In this document: positions 22,010 through 31,418 of the stretch, one piece after another
Layout of the letters: the number at the start of each line of letters is the position of its first letter
How positions within the stretch are numbered: position 1 is the first letter of the stretch
Source of the DNA: Macrophomina tecta
Taxonomy: Eukaryota; Ascomycota; Dothideomycetes; Botryosphaeriales; Botryosphaeriaceae
Length of the DNA: 64,000 bases
Direction of reading: 5' to 3'
NCBI GenBank assembly: GCA_024180945.1
Contig: JAKSGN010000035.1
Coordinates: 3,133,501 to 3,197,500 of the forward strand
Notes under the pieces: model-generated
The model's input: only the letters and a program-made list of their open reading frames with translations
The model's database searches: none
Told to the model about the DNA's origin: nothing
Program-made: the position numbers and the translations under genes

Positions 22010-23051
22010 ATGTCTGCGCCTACCATACATCTCGCACCATATGCCAACCTTTACGCCACCCCCGGTGGCCCAGGTGATACTAGGCCAACTACGTTCCGGG
22101 TTATCGAGGACAAAATCCTTATCAACGCGTAGACAGATCAGGTCGCATTAATTACTAGCTCCTTAGCTAGGATTAGTCTTTAGACCGCGCGTACTTTGCA
22201 CGCTACCGGCGCGACAATATACCTCAAAGTACGCTCAGTCAGCAGGGAAGAGGCGGCAAAAGCCTCAATTGAAGTTGACTCTCCTGGCCGCGGGCTGATC
22301 GACATCTTGAAGCTTCCCCTTGACAAGTTAGCGTCCGTACGGAAGGCCGCGGCCACGTTCTTGAGCCAGTCGCCACGATTTGATATCTAGGCCATTAATG
22401 CGGGCGCGATAGGAACGGCCTTTGACAACACATCCGGCGGATTCGAATTTCAATCCGGAATTAACAACCTCACCCCCTTTCTTCTCACTTCGGTATGCAT
22501 TCCCGCATTGAAGGCTTCTGCCCGCCCGGGACATGCCAGTCGCGTTATGCACCTCTCTTCGTCATCGCACCTAATGCACTCTGAGGGGGGGATTGCTTTG
22601 ATCGACCTCAACTGGTTCTGACGCGCCTATGAACCTATGAGGGCGTACGGGGATTCTAAAACAGCCACCATCCTACAAGCGAATCACTTCGACCGCCTAT
22701 ACGGTGCTGATCCTGAGCATCTGGCTCGCTGTTTCAGCGTGCACTCTGGCGCCGTTATGACGGCTGTGGTAAGGGGTGTGCGTTCAGACGCAGAGGAGTT
22801 ATTCGACCGGTATCGCGCCATGCTCAAAAGCCCTGAGCAAGGGGCTGCAAAGACTGTCTGGCGTGCAACGGGGAAACGTCTGGAACGAAAAGGGAGGAAT
22901 CTATTACGAGGATTGCGCTGAAGCCGAGCCTGGTCCTGTGGTGGACGGGCACATGAGGAGGGACTGTGGCTATGCATCTTGGACGAAGGGTGATCACGAG
23001 ATGGAATTGAGGTTGTGGGAGATCAGCGAGAACCTGGTGGGCCTGGGCTAA
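22010..23051 (+). pseudogene. Short-chain dehydrogenase/reductase, inactivated
   Basis: Starting ATG-TCT at 22010, the reading is that of a retinol-dehydrogenase-like SDR: N-terminal 'YANLYATPGGPGDTRPTTF', 'TLHATGATIYLKVRS', 'LINAG'-region remnant, a Tyr-Gly-Asp-Ser-Lys catalytic motif, 'LYGADPEH' and a C-terminal 'CGYASW...LRLWEISENLVGLG'. In-frame stops occur near 22129 and 22173, at 'FDI*AINAG' and at 'NWF*RAYEP'. The Rossmann glycine motif has become serine/arginine-rich, and a frame change is needed near 22890. The lesions are mostly G-to-A or C-to-T. The Tyr-x3-Lys pair survives, but the nucleotide-binding loop does not, so it is non-functional. Confidence 0.78.
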
Positions 23052-23376
23052 GACATACACTCGAAATGCTTTACCTTTTGTATGCTGCTTCGGCGGATAG
23101 ACGGATACTTGGGCCTGCGGCATTTGTCGGTTGTACCAGCTGTAGGAGTCGCGTACATCAATGTCGTAGCCCGGTTTTGAAACGAGTGAAAGACAAAACT
23201 GACCCGGCTGCAGGGGGTTATGCAGACAAATGCTGGTCGGGAGAGTCCTCCAAGGGGCCACTGAGCGTGCGCTACACCCTAATTCCCTACTGGATGGGTC
23301 GTATGGTAAGCTTTGGTGATGAGTTGGGGCCTGACTTACCCCTCTCGCTCTCCTCTCTCTATATGCCTGTCATTAT

Positions 23377-23615
23377 TGTTGGAATGCCAAATAAGTGCAA
23401 CACCGGCACCGAGCCACCTCACGTAGTGCAACATCGGCACTAATTCTCCCCTAGCATTACCCTTGTAATATACTAAATCAATCCTGTGGCTAGTAGCGAG
23501 GTACTCAGTCTGAGTATAAAGGGAGCCTATCTGCCCCCCTCTTACAAGACATGCCAATCTATGCAAATTGCCTTCATCAATTGCACTGTGTTGTCAAAGA
23601 GGACTCTTTCCGACA
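23377..23615 (+). repeat. Solo LTR, family C
   Basis: Starts tgttggaat and ends ttccgaca. It shares with 50385-50603 the TATA-like 'tataaaggga', the block 'agacatgccaatctatg' and 'catc'-rich 3' part. Flanks attat/atcat differ by one base from a 5-bp duplication. Confidence 0.6.
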
Positions 23616-24817
23616 ATCATCTTACCTATCACCGTACCGTGTATCACTTATTATTCAAAGTCGTACTATCTTCCGAATACTTCCTCAAATCAGTGCAATA
23701 TACGAAAATGGGAAGGCGATTACTAAAGCAGTTAACCGAGCCGTTGGCAAGGCCGTCTCGTCGTTTATGCTCACCACGGAATAACAACCGCGGTGGCGAG
23801 CGTGCCTGCTACTAGGACGACTACGCGTTCTGCGTTAGCGATATGCGTAAGAGCGACAGCTTTGTGGACTTGGTGGAGGCTGAGAAATATACCTATAGTG
23901 TACTGACGCACGTTGGCTCGAGGCAGCCGGTAAGCTGTAAGATATTAGCTCGCGCGATTACTACGTGCATAAGAGGACGTCCTACTACTTTAAACCCTAA
24001 GGTTCGTAGCCATGTATTTACTGAACGAGGCGTCATGCCGAGGCATAAGCAAGCGCGCTGGGCTCTCGGCCAGGGTTGGGAAGAGGCTATTGATGTCACG
24101 ATCCTACAAACTAGGTCGTCGGTTGACCCGCTGGGTGACCACTGTGGGCATGACTAAGCACCTCACGCGATGGGATGAGTCAGTGACGACTAAGCTAGAC
24201 ACTGGATAGTCGGGTGTATAAGTTCTTCTTTTCTCCGTCGCTCAGAAACTTCGTCAGTTTACACCTGATTTGGATCCAGCTCCGTGCTGGTCGTGACGGT
24301 CGAGGGAGGAGAAAGGTTATATATCCGATTATCCCAGGTCTTCCTGAGTCATCACTGAGCCATCCCATTGCGTGAGGTGCTGAATCCCCAAGGGCTACTA
24401 TGTAGCTCGCAACTATTACTACTGACGTTGCACATCCATGCCCCGGCCAGAGGATCGACGTTCTACAGGGTTCAATTCGTGACACTCCGCCACCTCTAGG
24501 CTTTGCAATAACTACAACAAAGTAGTAATACGGCTCGGATGCCCAATTACCAAGGCAGGGGTTGCTCGTCGCTCTGGTCACGTTGCGGAATGGGGCATAT
24601 TTGCACAGTTCTAATCTGCATTCTTGCTGTCTGAACCCAAACGAACTCCAACCGTACAGTCTATATCAGTCTAAAAACGAGAAATCCAAAACATGCGTGC
24701 ACTCCGATCCCCCGAGGCACCATCGTCAGCCAAAAGAACTCCCAAACTGCTGCGCCGCGGAAGACGAAGGGCCACTCGGCCTACTGCTCCGCACAGAGCG
24801 ATCTGCGCGCAAGCTCT
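23616..24817. other. No gene recognised
   Basis: Short frames only (for example 23843-24157), with no family resemblance. It may hold relics, but I cannot identify them. The region 23052-23376 between the dehydrogenase relic and the LTR is likewise without a feature. Confidence 0.35.
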
Positions 24818-25456
24818 CTAGCAGGTGAGGTCACCCGTCCTCCCGTCAAAGGTGCAGGCGCCGCGCTGGTAGGTGTAGGACAGGTTAATGTAGCCGCCAT
24901 CGCCGCGAGTCCAAAAAGCGTTGCCGCGGCCAAGATACATGCAGTCGTAGTCGGTGCTGAGCGCGCCGAGCTTAAAGTTGGCGTCCTTGAAGCCGGCGAC
25001 ATTGTTGCGGTCGCGGACTTCGTAGGCCATGTTGTAGCAGACGGCGGCCTTCCAGCGGTTGTAGTCCGGGTTGCGCTTCCACATCTCAGCGGTGGTCGTG
25101 CGGGTGAAGCGTTCGCGCGCGGCGTTCCAATTGGCAATGTTGCCGATCAGGCCGACGGCGGCGTTGATTGCGCGCGTGGTCAGGTCGCCGAGCGCTGCGC
25201 TGCCCATGGCGGAGCCGGCAGCGATGACCACGGCCGGGATTGCGCGCTTCTCGATGGCCTTCTCGGTGGTGATGTCGACGACGAGTTCGGGATCGGCCGG
25301 CACGCCATCCCACTGGACGACTTCGGCGGCCGCGGCGGCCCTGGGCTCGTTGTTGCTCTCGACGACGGCAATGTCGAGGGGCGCGGTCCCGACCGCAGGG
25401 GCGGCGGCAGCGCTGGCAACGGCGGCAGCGGCTATGACGGCAGTGGAGAAACGCAT
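24818..25456 (-). CDS. Secreted protein of about 23 kDa, fungal family of unknown function
   Basis: Single exon, 212 residues. The N-terminus is a clear signal peptide (Met-Arg-Phe-Ser then an Ala-rich core, Ala-Ala-Pro region). An acidic propeptide ends at a Lys-Arg pair ('AIEKRAIP', about residue 71) that fits a Kex2 site, followed by a Gly/Ala-rich hydrophobic segment. The C-terminal domain has 'RWKAAVCYN', 'LGALSTDYDCMYLGRGN', 'GGYINLSYTY' and ends 'CTFDGRTGDLTC', giving four conserved-looking cysteines. I recall similar secreted proteins in Dothideomycetes (DUF7888-like), but that name is from memory. The DNA is GC-rich and undamaged, unlike the relics around it. Confidence 0.75.
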   Translation of the reverse strand: MRFSTAVIAAAAVASAAAAPAVGTAPLDIAVVESNNEPRAAAAAEVVQWDGVPADPELVVDITTEKAIEKRAIPAVVIAAGSAMGSAALGDLTTRAINAAVGLIGNIANWNAARERFTRTTTAEMWKRNPDYNRWKAAVCYNMAYEVRDRNNVAGFKDANFKLGALSTDYDCMYLGRGNAFWTRGDGGYINLSYTYQRGACTFDGRTGDLTC

Positions 25457-27829
25457 TTTGGCTGTTGTGGGGTGTGAACGTTTGGTTGGGTTGGTGTAAG
25501 CGAGAAAGGAGAGTAGAAGCGGGTGCTGTAGTAGCGAGTGTCTGAGCGAGTGACTGGGTAAAGGAGGCGCGAATGCTGTGCAAGCGAGTGACTGGTCGAG
25601 TTGGTGATGATTTTCACAGGTGTGAGAGAGCCTGGAGTCTTATATACCCATGCGACGACTCCATGGCGGTCGGCATGAGGATGGTCTTCCGTAGCCCTTC
25701 GCCCTCGCTGACGCCTCAGTTGTGCCCAGAGTGTCTATGATGCTTCGGAGAACTGGCGGCTCGGTTGTCGTGAGGCCATCGACTTACGTATTCCGGTTAA
25801 TGTGTCTACCTAGCACGGCTTCTTTGTTCTACTAACCATAGGCCTGCGGCAAACCACGCGAGGTCGCTACTAAATTGCTGTTGCAAACGATTGGTGCGAC
25901 GGCAAAGTAACCACGCCTGTTTAATGGCGGCAGATCTAAGGCCTCCCTGGCTTACTCTCGAGAATAGTCCCATGGCCTTCCATGCACCCACCGTTTCTCC
26001 ATCCTCCAGAGACATGGCATTATCTGCTCGGTACTTGCTTGCAAGGCACGCGCTGGCGGTTTCGTGGGAGAGAAATACGCCTTGATGAGGACATATGGCG
26101 CCCCTTCAAGACGCTCTGAGAAGCTAGTGCGTTACACCGCTGCTAGAAAATAACGCCATAGGAGTAAGCGCAGGCTGTCGCATGGGGTCCAGCTCGCGCC
26201 TTGACCTTGCTTCTTAAGGAGAGTCAATATACGCCATGAGATATGCATAGTAGCATCCTTTTACGCGTTCACCCGCCGGAGAGAGAGTTCCTTATACAGC
26301 GCCTTATTGCTCTGTTACGGGCTCATACAACGACTTGGCGCGTGCGTGACGCAAATGGTTTCTCACAGTAGGGTCCCAGCCGCAAGGCTGGCCAGACTTG
26401 GGTCAAGCGGCGGTTAGAGCCTTAGGCTGTGCATCAGTTAGGAGTGCGGAGCCACGCAGGCCTGCCCCCTTGTCTGGAAAAGCTATAGCCGGCTGCACTT
26501 TCCTTTGGCGCCATGGATGGTCGGTTCTCACACACGTCGAAGAGACCGCTCCGTTTGGTTTGTATCACCACCGCCACCCCGTCCATTTAGCAGGGCCCGC
26601 GAATCACATCACTAGGCGTAGGGCGAAGGGCCGGCCCGTGTGCGTGGAATTCGTTTGTTCCAAGACGCGGATCCGTCGCACCATTTTAGAGTCCCGCGCA
26701 CCTTAGGTCGTTAGCGCCTCAATGACGAAACAGCCGAGACGCTTTACTGCTGTGACTAAGAACTTTGAGGAGGCCAGGAGCCAAGCTCGGTGGGATAGTG
26801 GCGTTTACTTACCGCGCCTTCTGGTGCGCCCCGTCGGCAGCATCGTCACTCCCTGCGTCAGCTTCCACCGCCCCGCGCGGACACGGCCGCGGTATCCAAG
26901 CTGATGGACAGGTGTCCCGTAATTGCAAAGACAGCTGTCTCTACGTGTTCAGACTGAATGAGTCAACACGTGGCTTGGAGACAGCCGTCAAGGCATGGCT
27001 GCCTACCCTATTAAAAGCAAAAGGCCTTTCTGCACCACACGCTCACGTGATACTGATATTTGTTCAATTATTGTCATCCCTCTCTCATCGCTTTTAGCTA
27101 AACCCTTTGGCGCCATCCACGCATCCTGCGAATTCGAAGTTCGGTAAAAGAGGCGCATATGCTGCGTTTTATCTTTGATGGAACGAAGCAGCCTGCCCGT
27201 CGCACCGTCTCTGCTTCGTCAGCTCAGTGTGTGCAGCGAATCCGTCGCCGCTTCAAGCCCGGCATCGCGGACCGCTGTCACCACACCAAAATCATCCCCC
27301 AGCACGGCGCGCGACTTACCATCGTGGCACCCTACACGAGCGCTGCACGGTACGCAGAAATCGCTCCGCTGATACCGCTCGATTTTTTCCATCCACAGGC
27401 CTGGACGAGCAACGATTTCCTGCTGCGCTAGGACTGCTGAAGGCTGCGCTGTTGCCTGTGGCAGGGCTCTTTCACAGCCAGCGAACATCTATAGAAACTC
27501 CTCTTCTCCCACTCAGCGCATGCATTTTCAGAGCACTCGGCCATCGTGTCTCGACAATGCGCGTCTATAGCCTTAGCAGGACACAGGTCTCGCCCGACGA
27601 CTCCAGCAGCCGACATGCTAAGCGCAGAGCATCTCAACCGCATCGAGGCGACCTCTGACGAAACGCAACTAACTCAGAAAACACACAGTAATAGCAGCGA
27701 AACACTGCTTGTGCCGGTAGAAGGGCTATAGATACGGTAAGTGCAATCTCTTACTTCAAAGCCACTAAGCTGCCTGCTACGAGCACGTATTACGCCATCC
27801 GGGGGCTGAATGACGGAGCTACTGTTGGA
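25457..27829. other. No gene recognised
   Basis: 2.4 kb without a supported gene. The first about 170 bp on the minus side is the secreted-protein promoter/leader, with a TATA-like 'tatata' at about 25641. Frames of up to 143 codons (27227-27658) have no recognisable features. Confidence 0.35.
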
Positions 27830-28963
27830 TCAATCGCGTGCATTCGGCTTTCGCCAAGTTAGTCTATTCATGAGAGGATGGAAGGGCAAAGCCATTGTCG
27901 GACGCGACGTTGATTTCGACCTCTGCATTAAAGACTCCATGAATTTTAGATTAAGCTCCCTTACTCTTTCGTCCTCCATGTTGAGCCTGCGGCTCTGTTC
28001 CCGTCTCTTTTCCAAGCGCGTGCTAATTGCGACGTGCCATTCCCGGAAAAATCTATACGAGAACAGGAACGAAAGCCCTGAGACAATTAAGAGAACGAGG
28101 ACGAGGGTGCTGATACTGAACCAGCGGCAAGCGAGCCAGAAGCGTACCCAGACGCTCTGTGCTGGTAGTAGTTGCTCGACAGCTGTTTCGACCTGCATTG
28201 CGCTGAGGATTACGCTGATGACTCCGAAGACGAACAGCAACGGGGCGTAAAATTGCGCGAAGTAGGCACCGTACTGCGGATGCAGCCTCTGGAAGTAGAA
28301 CTTGCGCAGGAATATTTTGGCGTAGAAGTTGAGTCTTGACAATCTGAGTTCGCCGTATGAGTAGCGCTTGGAGACGTTCTCATCTCCAATGTCCTGAAGA
28401 TCCCTTGAGAAGTCACAGAACCCCGTCCAGGTGGTGGAATCCGGAAGTAATCGCTCCTCCAGCGCTATGCAAAAGTCCGAAGCGTGCTGAACGAGGTAGA
28501 AGTACGTCCTCAGGTAGCCCAGAGCCGCTTCTGCAATCCGCTCTCTTTGGCTGCTGAGCGGAGACGTTGGCGAGAGCAGGAATGTCTCCCAAAAGGCATG
28601 AGACAGGAGGTAGAGAGGGACTGGCTTGATGAAAATACGCTCTTCCACCCAAACGAGGTGTAGGCGGGGATCTTCGGTGATGACTATCCTACGGCCTTTC
28701 ACCCTCTGTCGATGAAGTGGTGAGATGTTCGAGCTTGATTGTGTGGACATTAGCCAAAGCCGACGGGCTAGTTTCTCCAAATCTTCTGAACAGAACTCGC
28801 GTGCGAGGTGGCGGCTGAGCGTTTCTGAATCTCGGACGAAGATGCGCGGATGGCCGGGTAAACGGATCCCGACCCACGTGTCCTCGCAGCCGCTGATTCC
28901 ATCAAGGGCTAAGCTTAGCTGGGCGTTTCGGGAGAAAGGCGGTCTGCTACCTCCTGTGAGCAA
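27830..28963 (-). CDS. DUF6601-like fungal membrane protein
   Basis: Single-exon frame of 377 residues. The middle carries family-like blocks: 'LHLVWVEERIFIKPVPLYLLSHAFWE', 'EAALGYLRTYFYLVQHASDFCIA', 'RLLPDSTTW' and 'YSYGELRLSRLN'. Two hydrophobic segments follow near the C-terminus ('FAQFYAPLLFVFGVISVILSAM' and 'FSISTLVLVLLIVSGLSFLF'), so a cytosolic domain plus two membrane helices is likely. The family is common in subtelomeric regions of Aspergillus-type fungi; its biochemical role is not established. The tail is basic. The start at 28963 is the first Met; family members often have a longer N-terminus, so an upstream exon is possible. Confidence 0.72.
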   Translation of the reverse strand: MLTGGSRPPFSRNAQLSLALDGISGCEDTWVGIRLPGHPRIFVRDSETLSRHLAREFCSEDLEKLARRLWLMSTQSSSNISPLHRQRVKGRRIVITEDPRLHLVWVEERIFIKPVPLYLLSHAFWETFLLSPTSPLSSQRERIAEAALGYLRTYFYLVQHASDFCIALEERLLPDSTTWTGFCDFSRDLQDIGDENVSKRYSYGELRLSRLNFYAKIFLRKFYFQRLHPQYGAYFAQFYAPLLFVFGVISVILSAMQVETAVEQLLPAQSVWVRFWLACRWFSISTLVLVLLIVSGLSFLFSYRFFREWHVAISTRLEKRREQSRRLNMEDERVRELNLKFMESLMQRSKSTSRPTMALPFHPLMNRLTWRKPNARD

Positions 28964-29567
28964 GAATTTCTAAACGCCTGATGATAACTTGGTATAGAAA
29001 GAGTACTTACTGGCACATCAGAGACGATCTGACTAGCGAACATCGACGAAGTTTGGCAGACGTCAGAGCAACTAGCTTTATAGAGCTCTGCTTGCTTATT
29101 TGGCGATGCCGTCGAAAACAGGTTGGCTTGCATGTGCGAGAATTATTCAAGAGGATAACACTGCTGTGGCACCTACACTTGACTGCTTCTGGAAAATGGA
29201 ACCCATGGAAAATGCGCCCATCAGCTTACACTCAGCTGTGCATTGCGGTTGTGCAACCGAGGCTGCGAATTGTAGACAGCCACGCAAAGCCTACATGAGG
29301 CTAGGCCCAGGCCATGAAATCTCCACCAGGCGCCACACACAAATGCGTATGCCCTTACGAGCGGGGCTTCGCCTCAGAAGGCTATTTGCCGTAGTAAAAA
29401 GCGTTCTTGCAAACAGCCGCAGGCAGCAGCGCTCAGCCTTCCTCCTGAATAGCATAAGAATCGCGGCGTGCACGTTTAGCTACGCAACTTCGCTGTTTCC
29501 CTCCCAACTGTTGTCTCGCATCACCGTTCCAGACGATTCATTGGCCTGCTCTGAGCCACCCTCTCCA
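28964..29567. other. No gene recognised
   Basis: Spacer between two divergently arranged genes. The open frame that enters from 29100 shows no conserved features before 29568. Confidence 0.4.
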
Positions 29568-29953
29568 ATGGAAGGCAAGTATTGGCCCGGCATTTTCGCC
29601 CTTTCTGCGGATGTAAGCTGGCCTGGAATAGTGGTCACCATTTTACTGGCATGTGGGCTGTCCGCGCTTACCGCCTCGCTCGTAAAGCGGGGAGCCCATA
29701 AAGATTTCCAGAAATCCCCCCAAAAAAGGAATTCGAAACCTATCACTTGGCGGGTACGGGGGATTCCAATGGACGTGCAGAAGTCATCCCTCCACGCACA
29801 GATAGAAGGCTCTTTCACGAAAGCTCACCGGCACGTACACCCCCCGGAGAACCTTATCCTTGCGCTTTCGCTCGCAAAATCGATTTCGCAATACCAGTGC
29901 GCAACTGTGACCAGCCCATTCGGCCCAGAATTCTTCAACTGCGGATACGATAG
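29568..29953 (+). pseudogene. N-terminal part of a membrane-anchored fungal protein, cut by a solo LTR
   Basis: From the ATG at 29568 the frame gives a short leader, a membrane helix ('WPGIVVTILLACGLSALTA'), a basic stretch, then 'ITWRVRGIPMDVQKSSL' and '...LSLAKSISQYQCATVTS'. That ordering (Arg-Val-x-Gly-Ile-Pro then Ser-Leu-Ala..Ala-Thr-Val) is the N-terminal module I know from fungal DUF676-lipase/NB-ARC/ankyrin type proteins. The rest is missing because the LTR begins at 29954, and the frame then runs only through LTR sequence. No matching 3' part was found beyond the LTR. Confidence 0.6.
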
Positions 29954-30090
29954 TGTTGGAATATCACGTGTGTGTACAATAAACTTTAGCTTAGTCACGG
30001 AAGAGGACGGATAAGAGGCTCCCCCTAAGCGTACCTCTTAGTCCTCATGCCACTCATTCTTAATTGATGGTATCACCACCAAATCCAACA
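29954..30090 (+). repeat. Solo LTR, family B, forward
   Basis: 137 bp starting tgttgga and ending tccaaca (perfect 7-bp terminal inversion, TG..CA ends). It is nearly identical to the reverse complement of 50608-50744. Flanking 5-mers gatag and aagaa do not match, so deletion or recombination followed insertion. Confidence 0.85.
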
Positions 30091-30593
30091 AAGAAGATAT
30101 ATTAGGAGTAAAAAGAAAAAGAAAATGCCAAGCTACTCTATCTAGACAAAATAAAGCAGCTGGGAATCTACTAGACAAAGCAAATGTTGCGTATTATAAC
30201 TTCTAAAATTAAAAGGCTTAAAAAGGAAACTATCGCGGAAGAGAGGCGGTATATCAAGCGTAAAAAATAAAATAAAAATAGAATCCCAGCTACCCTATCT
30301 AGATAAAATCGAGCAACTAGAAATCCAACAGACGATCTAAGCAGTTAAATAATATTAACGCTCTTTTTCAGTATCCCAGCGACTACATTAACCCACGGCG
30401 CGTACACGCACGTTTCCTAAAATCCTAAGAGCAAGGCACCGATGGGCGTCTCATACCACCCTCCAACAGCCGATAGGACTACCCTCAAATCCCGGGGGAC
30501 GAGTACACCCGGATCGAGCCCATCTATTATAAGCAACTACTAAGGGACAATATTAACAGAGGATTGGCCGCAGATAAAAACTCTTACAGGCAG

Positions 30594-31418
30594 TTACGTC
30601 ATCGGGGTTCGCATGCCCGATATATAATTAACGAGGGCTGGCCGCGAGGGCCGCGAAGATGGAAAGAACTCCATACCGGTGTCTTGTAGATTAGTACTAG
30701 TGAAGTAACGGAGACTCATACTAGATATCTCGTCGCCCAGGCACCGGGGTAAAGCCTCAACTATATCAACGTAACTGTCCACGTAAAGGTATTTAAGGGC
30801 GCCATAGAATGGTTTAATATATCCCAGCACGTCCTCCGCACTCAGGTGACGAAGACGCAATCGAAGAAGGTCGAGTTAGCATAGAAGATAACGCAGTATT
30901 CGATACTCAGCAGAGCGGGAGAGCAGACGGCTAGAGTCATTATAGCCAGCCATATCCAGGTTCAGACTTGTGACGGTAGTTAGCATATAATCCAACAATA
31001 CGTAGATAAATAATTCCTCCGGCGGGTAGGACTCGTGGCTTTCGTGGTAGTCTATAGCCTTTAGGATTATAAAGGATACCATTTTTAACCGCGTGCATAG
31101 TTAGAGGGCCTACACCAGCAGCCACTTAATCTTCCTATCTATTAAGACTATAATCGTGCAAACCGCGGAAAGATACTTCAAAGGAAACCTCTCAAGGGAT
31201 GCTTCCATATTACGCGAGGTAAGGACGACGTCCCTATAGAGTATAGGTCGGCCAGCCTTCAGTAGCTGGCGGCTACATAGAAGAAGGTAGAGAAATAATC
31301 TCGTCGACTCATTTCGGACGACTAAGGCAACCATGGCCAATAGCTCCGCCGGGAGGGCTTCGAATACCGACATATTACTTCGAGTTTGCAAAACAGGGAC
31401 GTGTTTAGTTAGAAGCAC
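30594..31418 (-). pseudogene. F-box-like protein relic
   Basis: Three minus-strand frame pieces, read in order from 31418, look like one broken gene. The first has a Leu-Pro-Ala-Glu-Leu-Leu F-box-like start ('EALPAELLAMVALVV', then 'LYLLLCSRQLLKAGRPILYRDVVL'), as in fungal F-box proteins. The following pieces have Leu-rich segments ('YIKPFYGALKYLYVDSY'). Frameshifts and stops separate them. F-box proteins recruit substrates to SCF ubiquitin ligases, but this copy cannot be functional. Confidence 0.45.
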
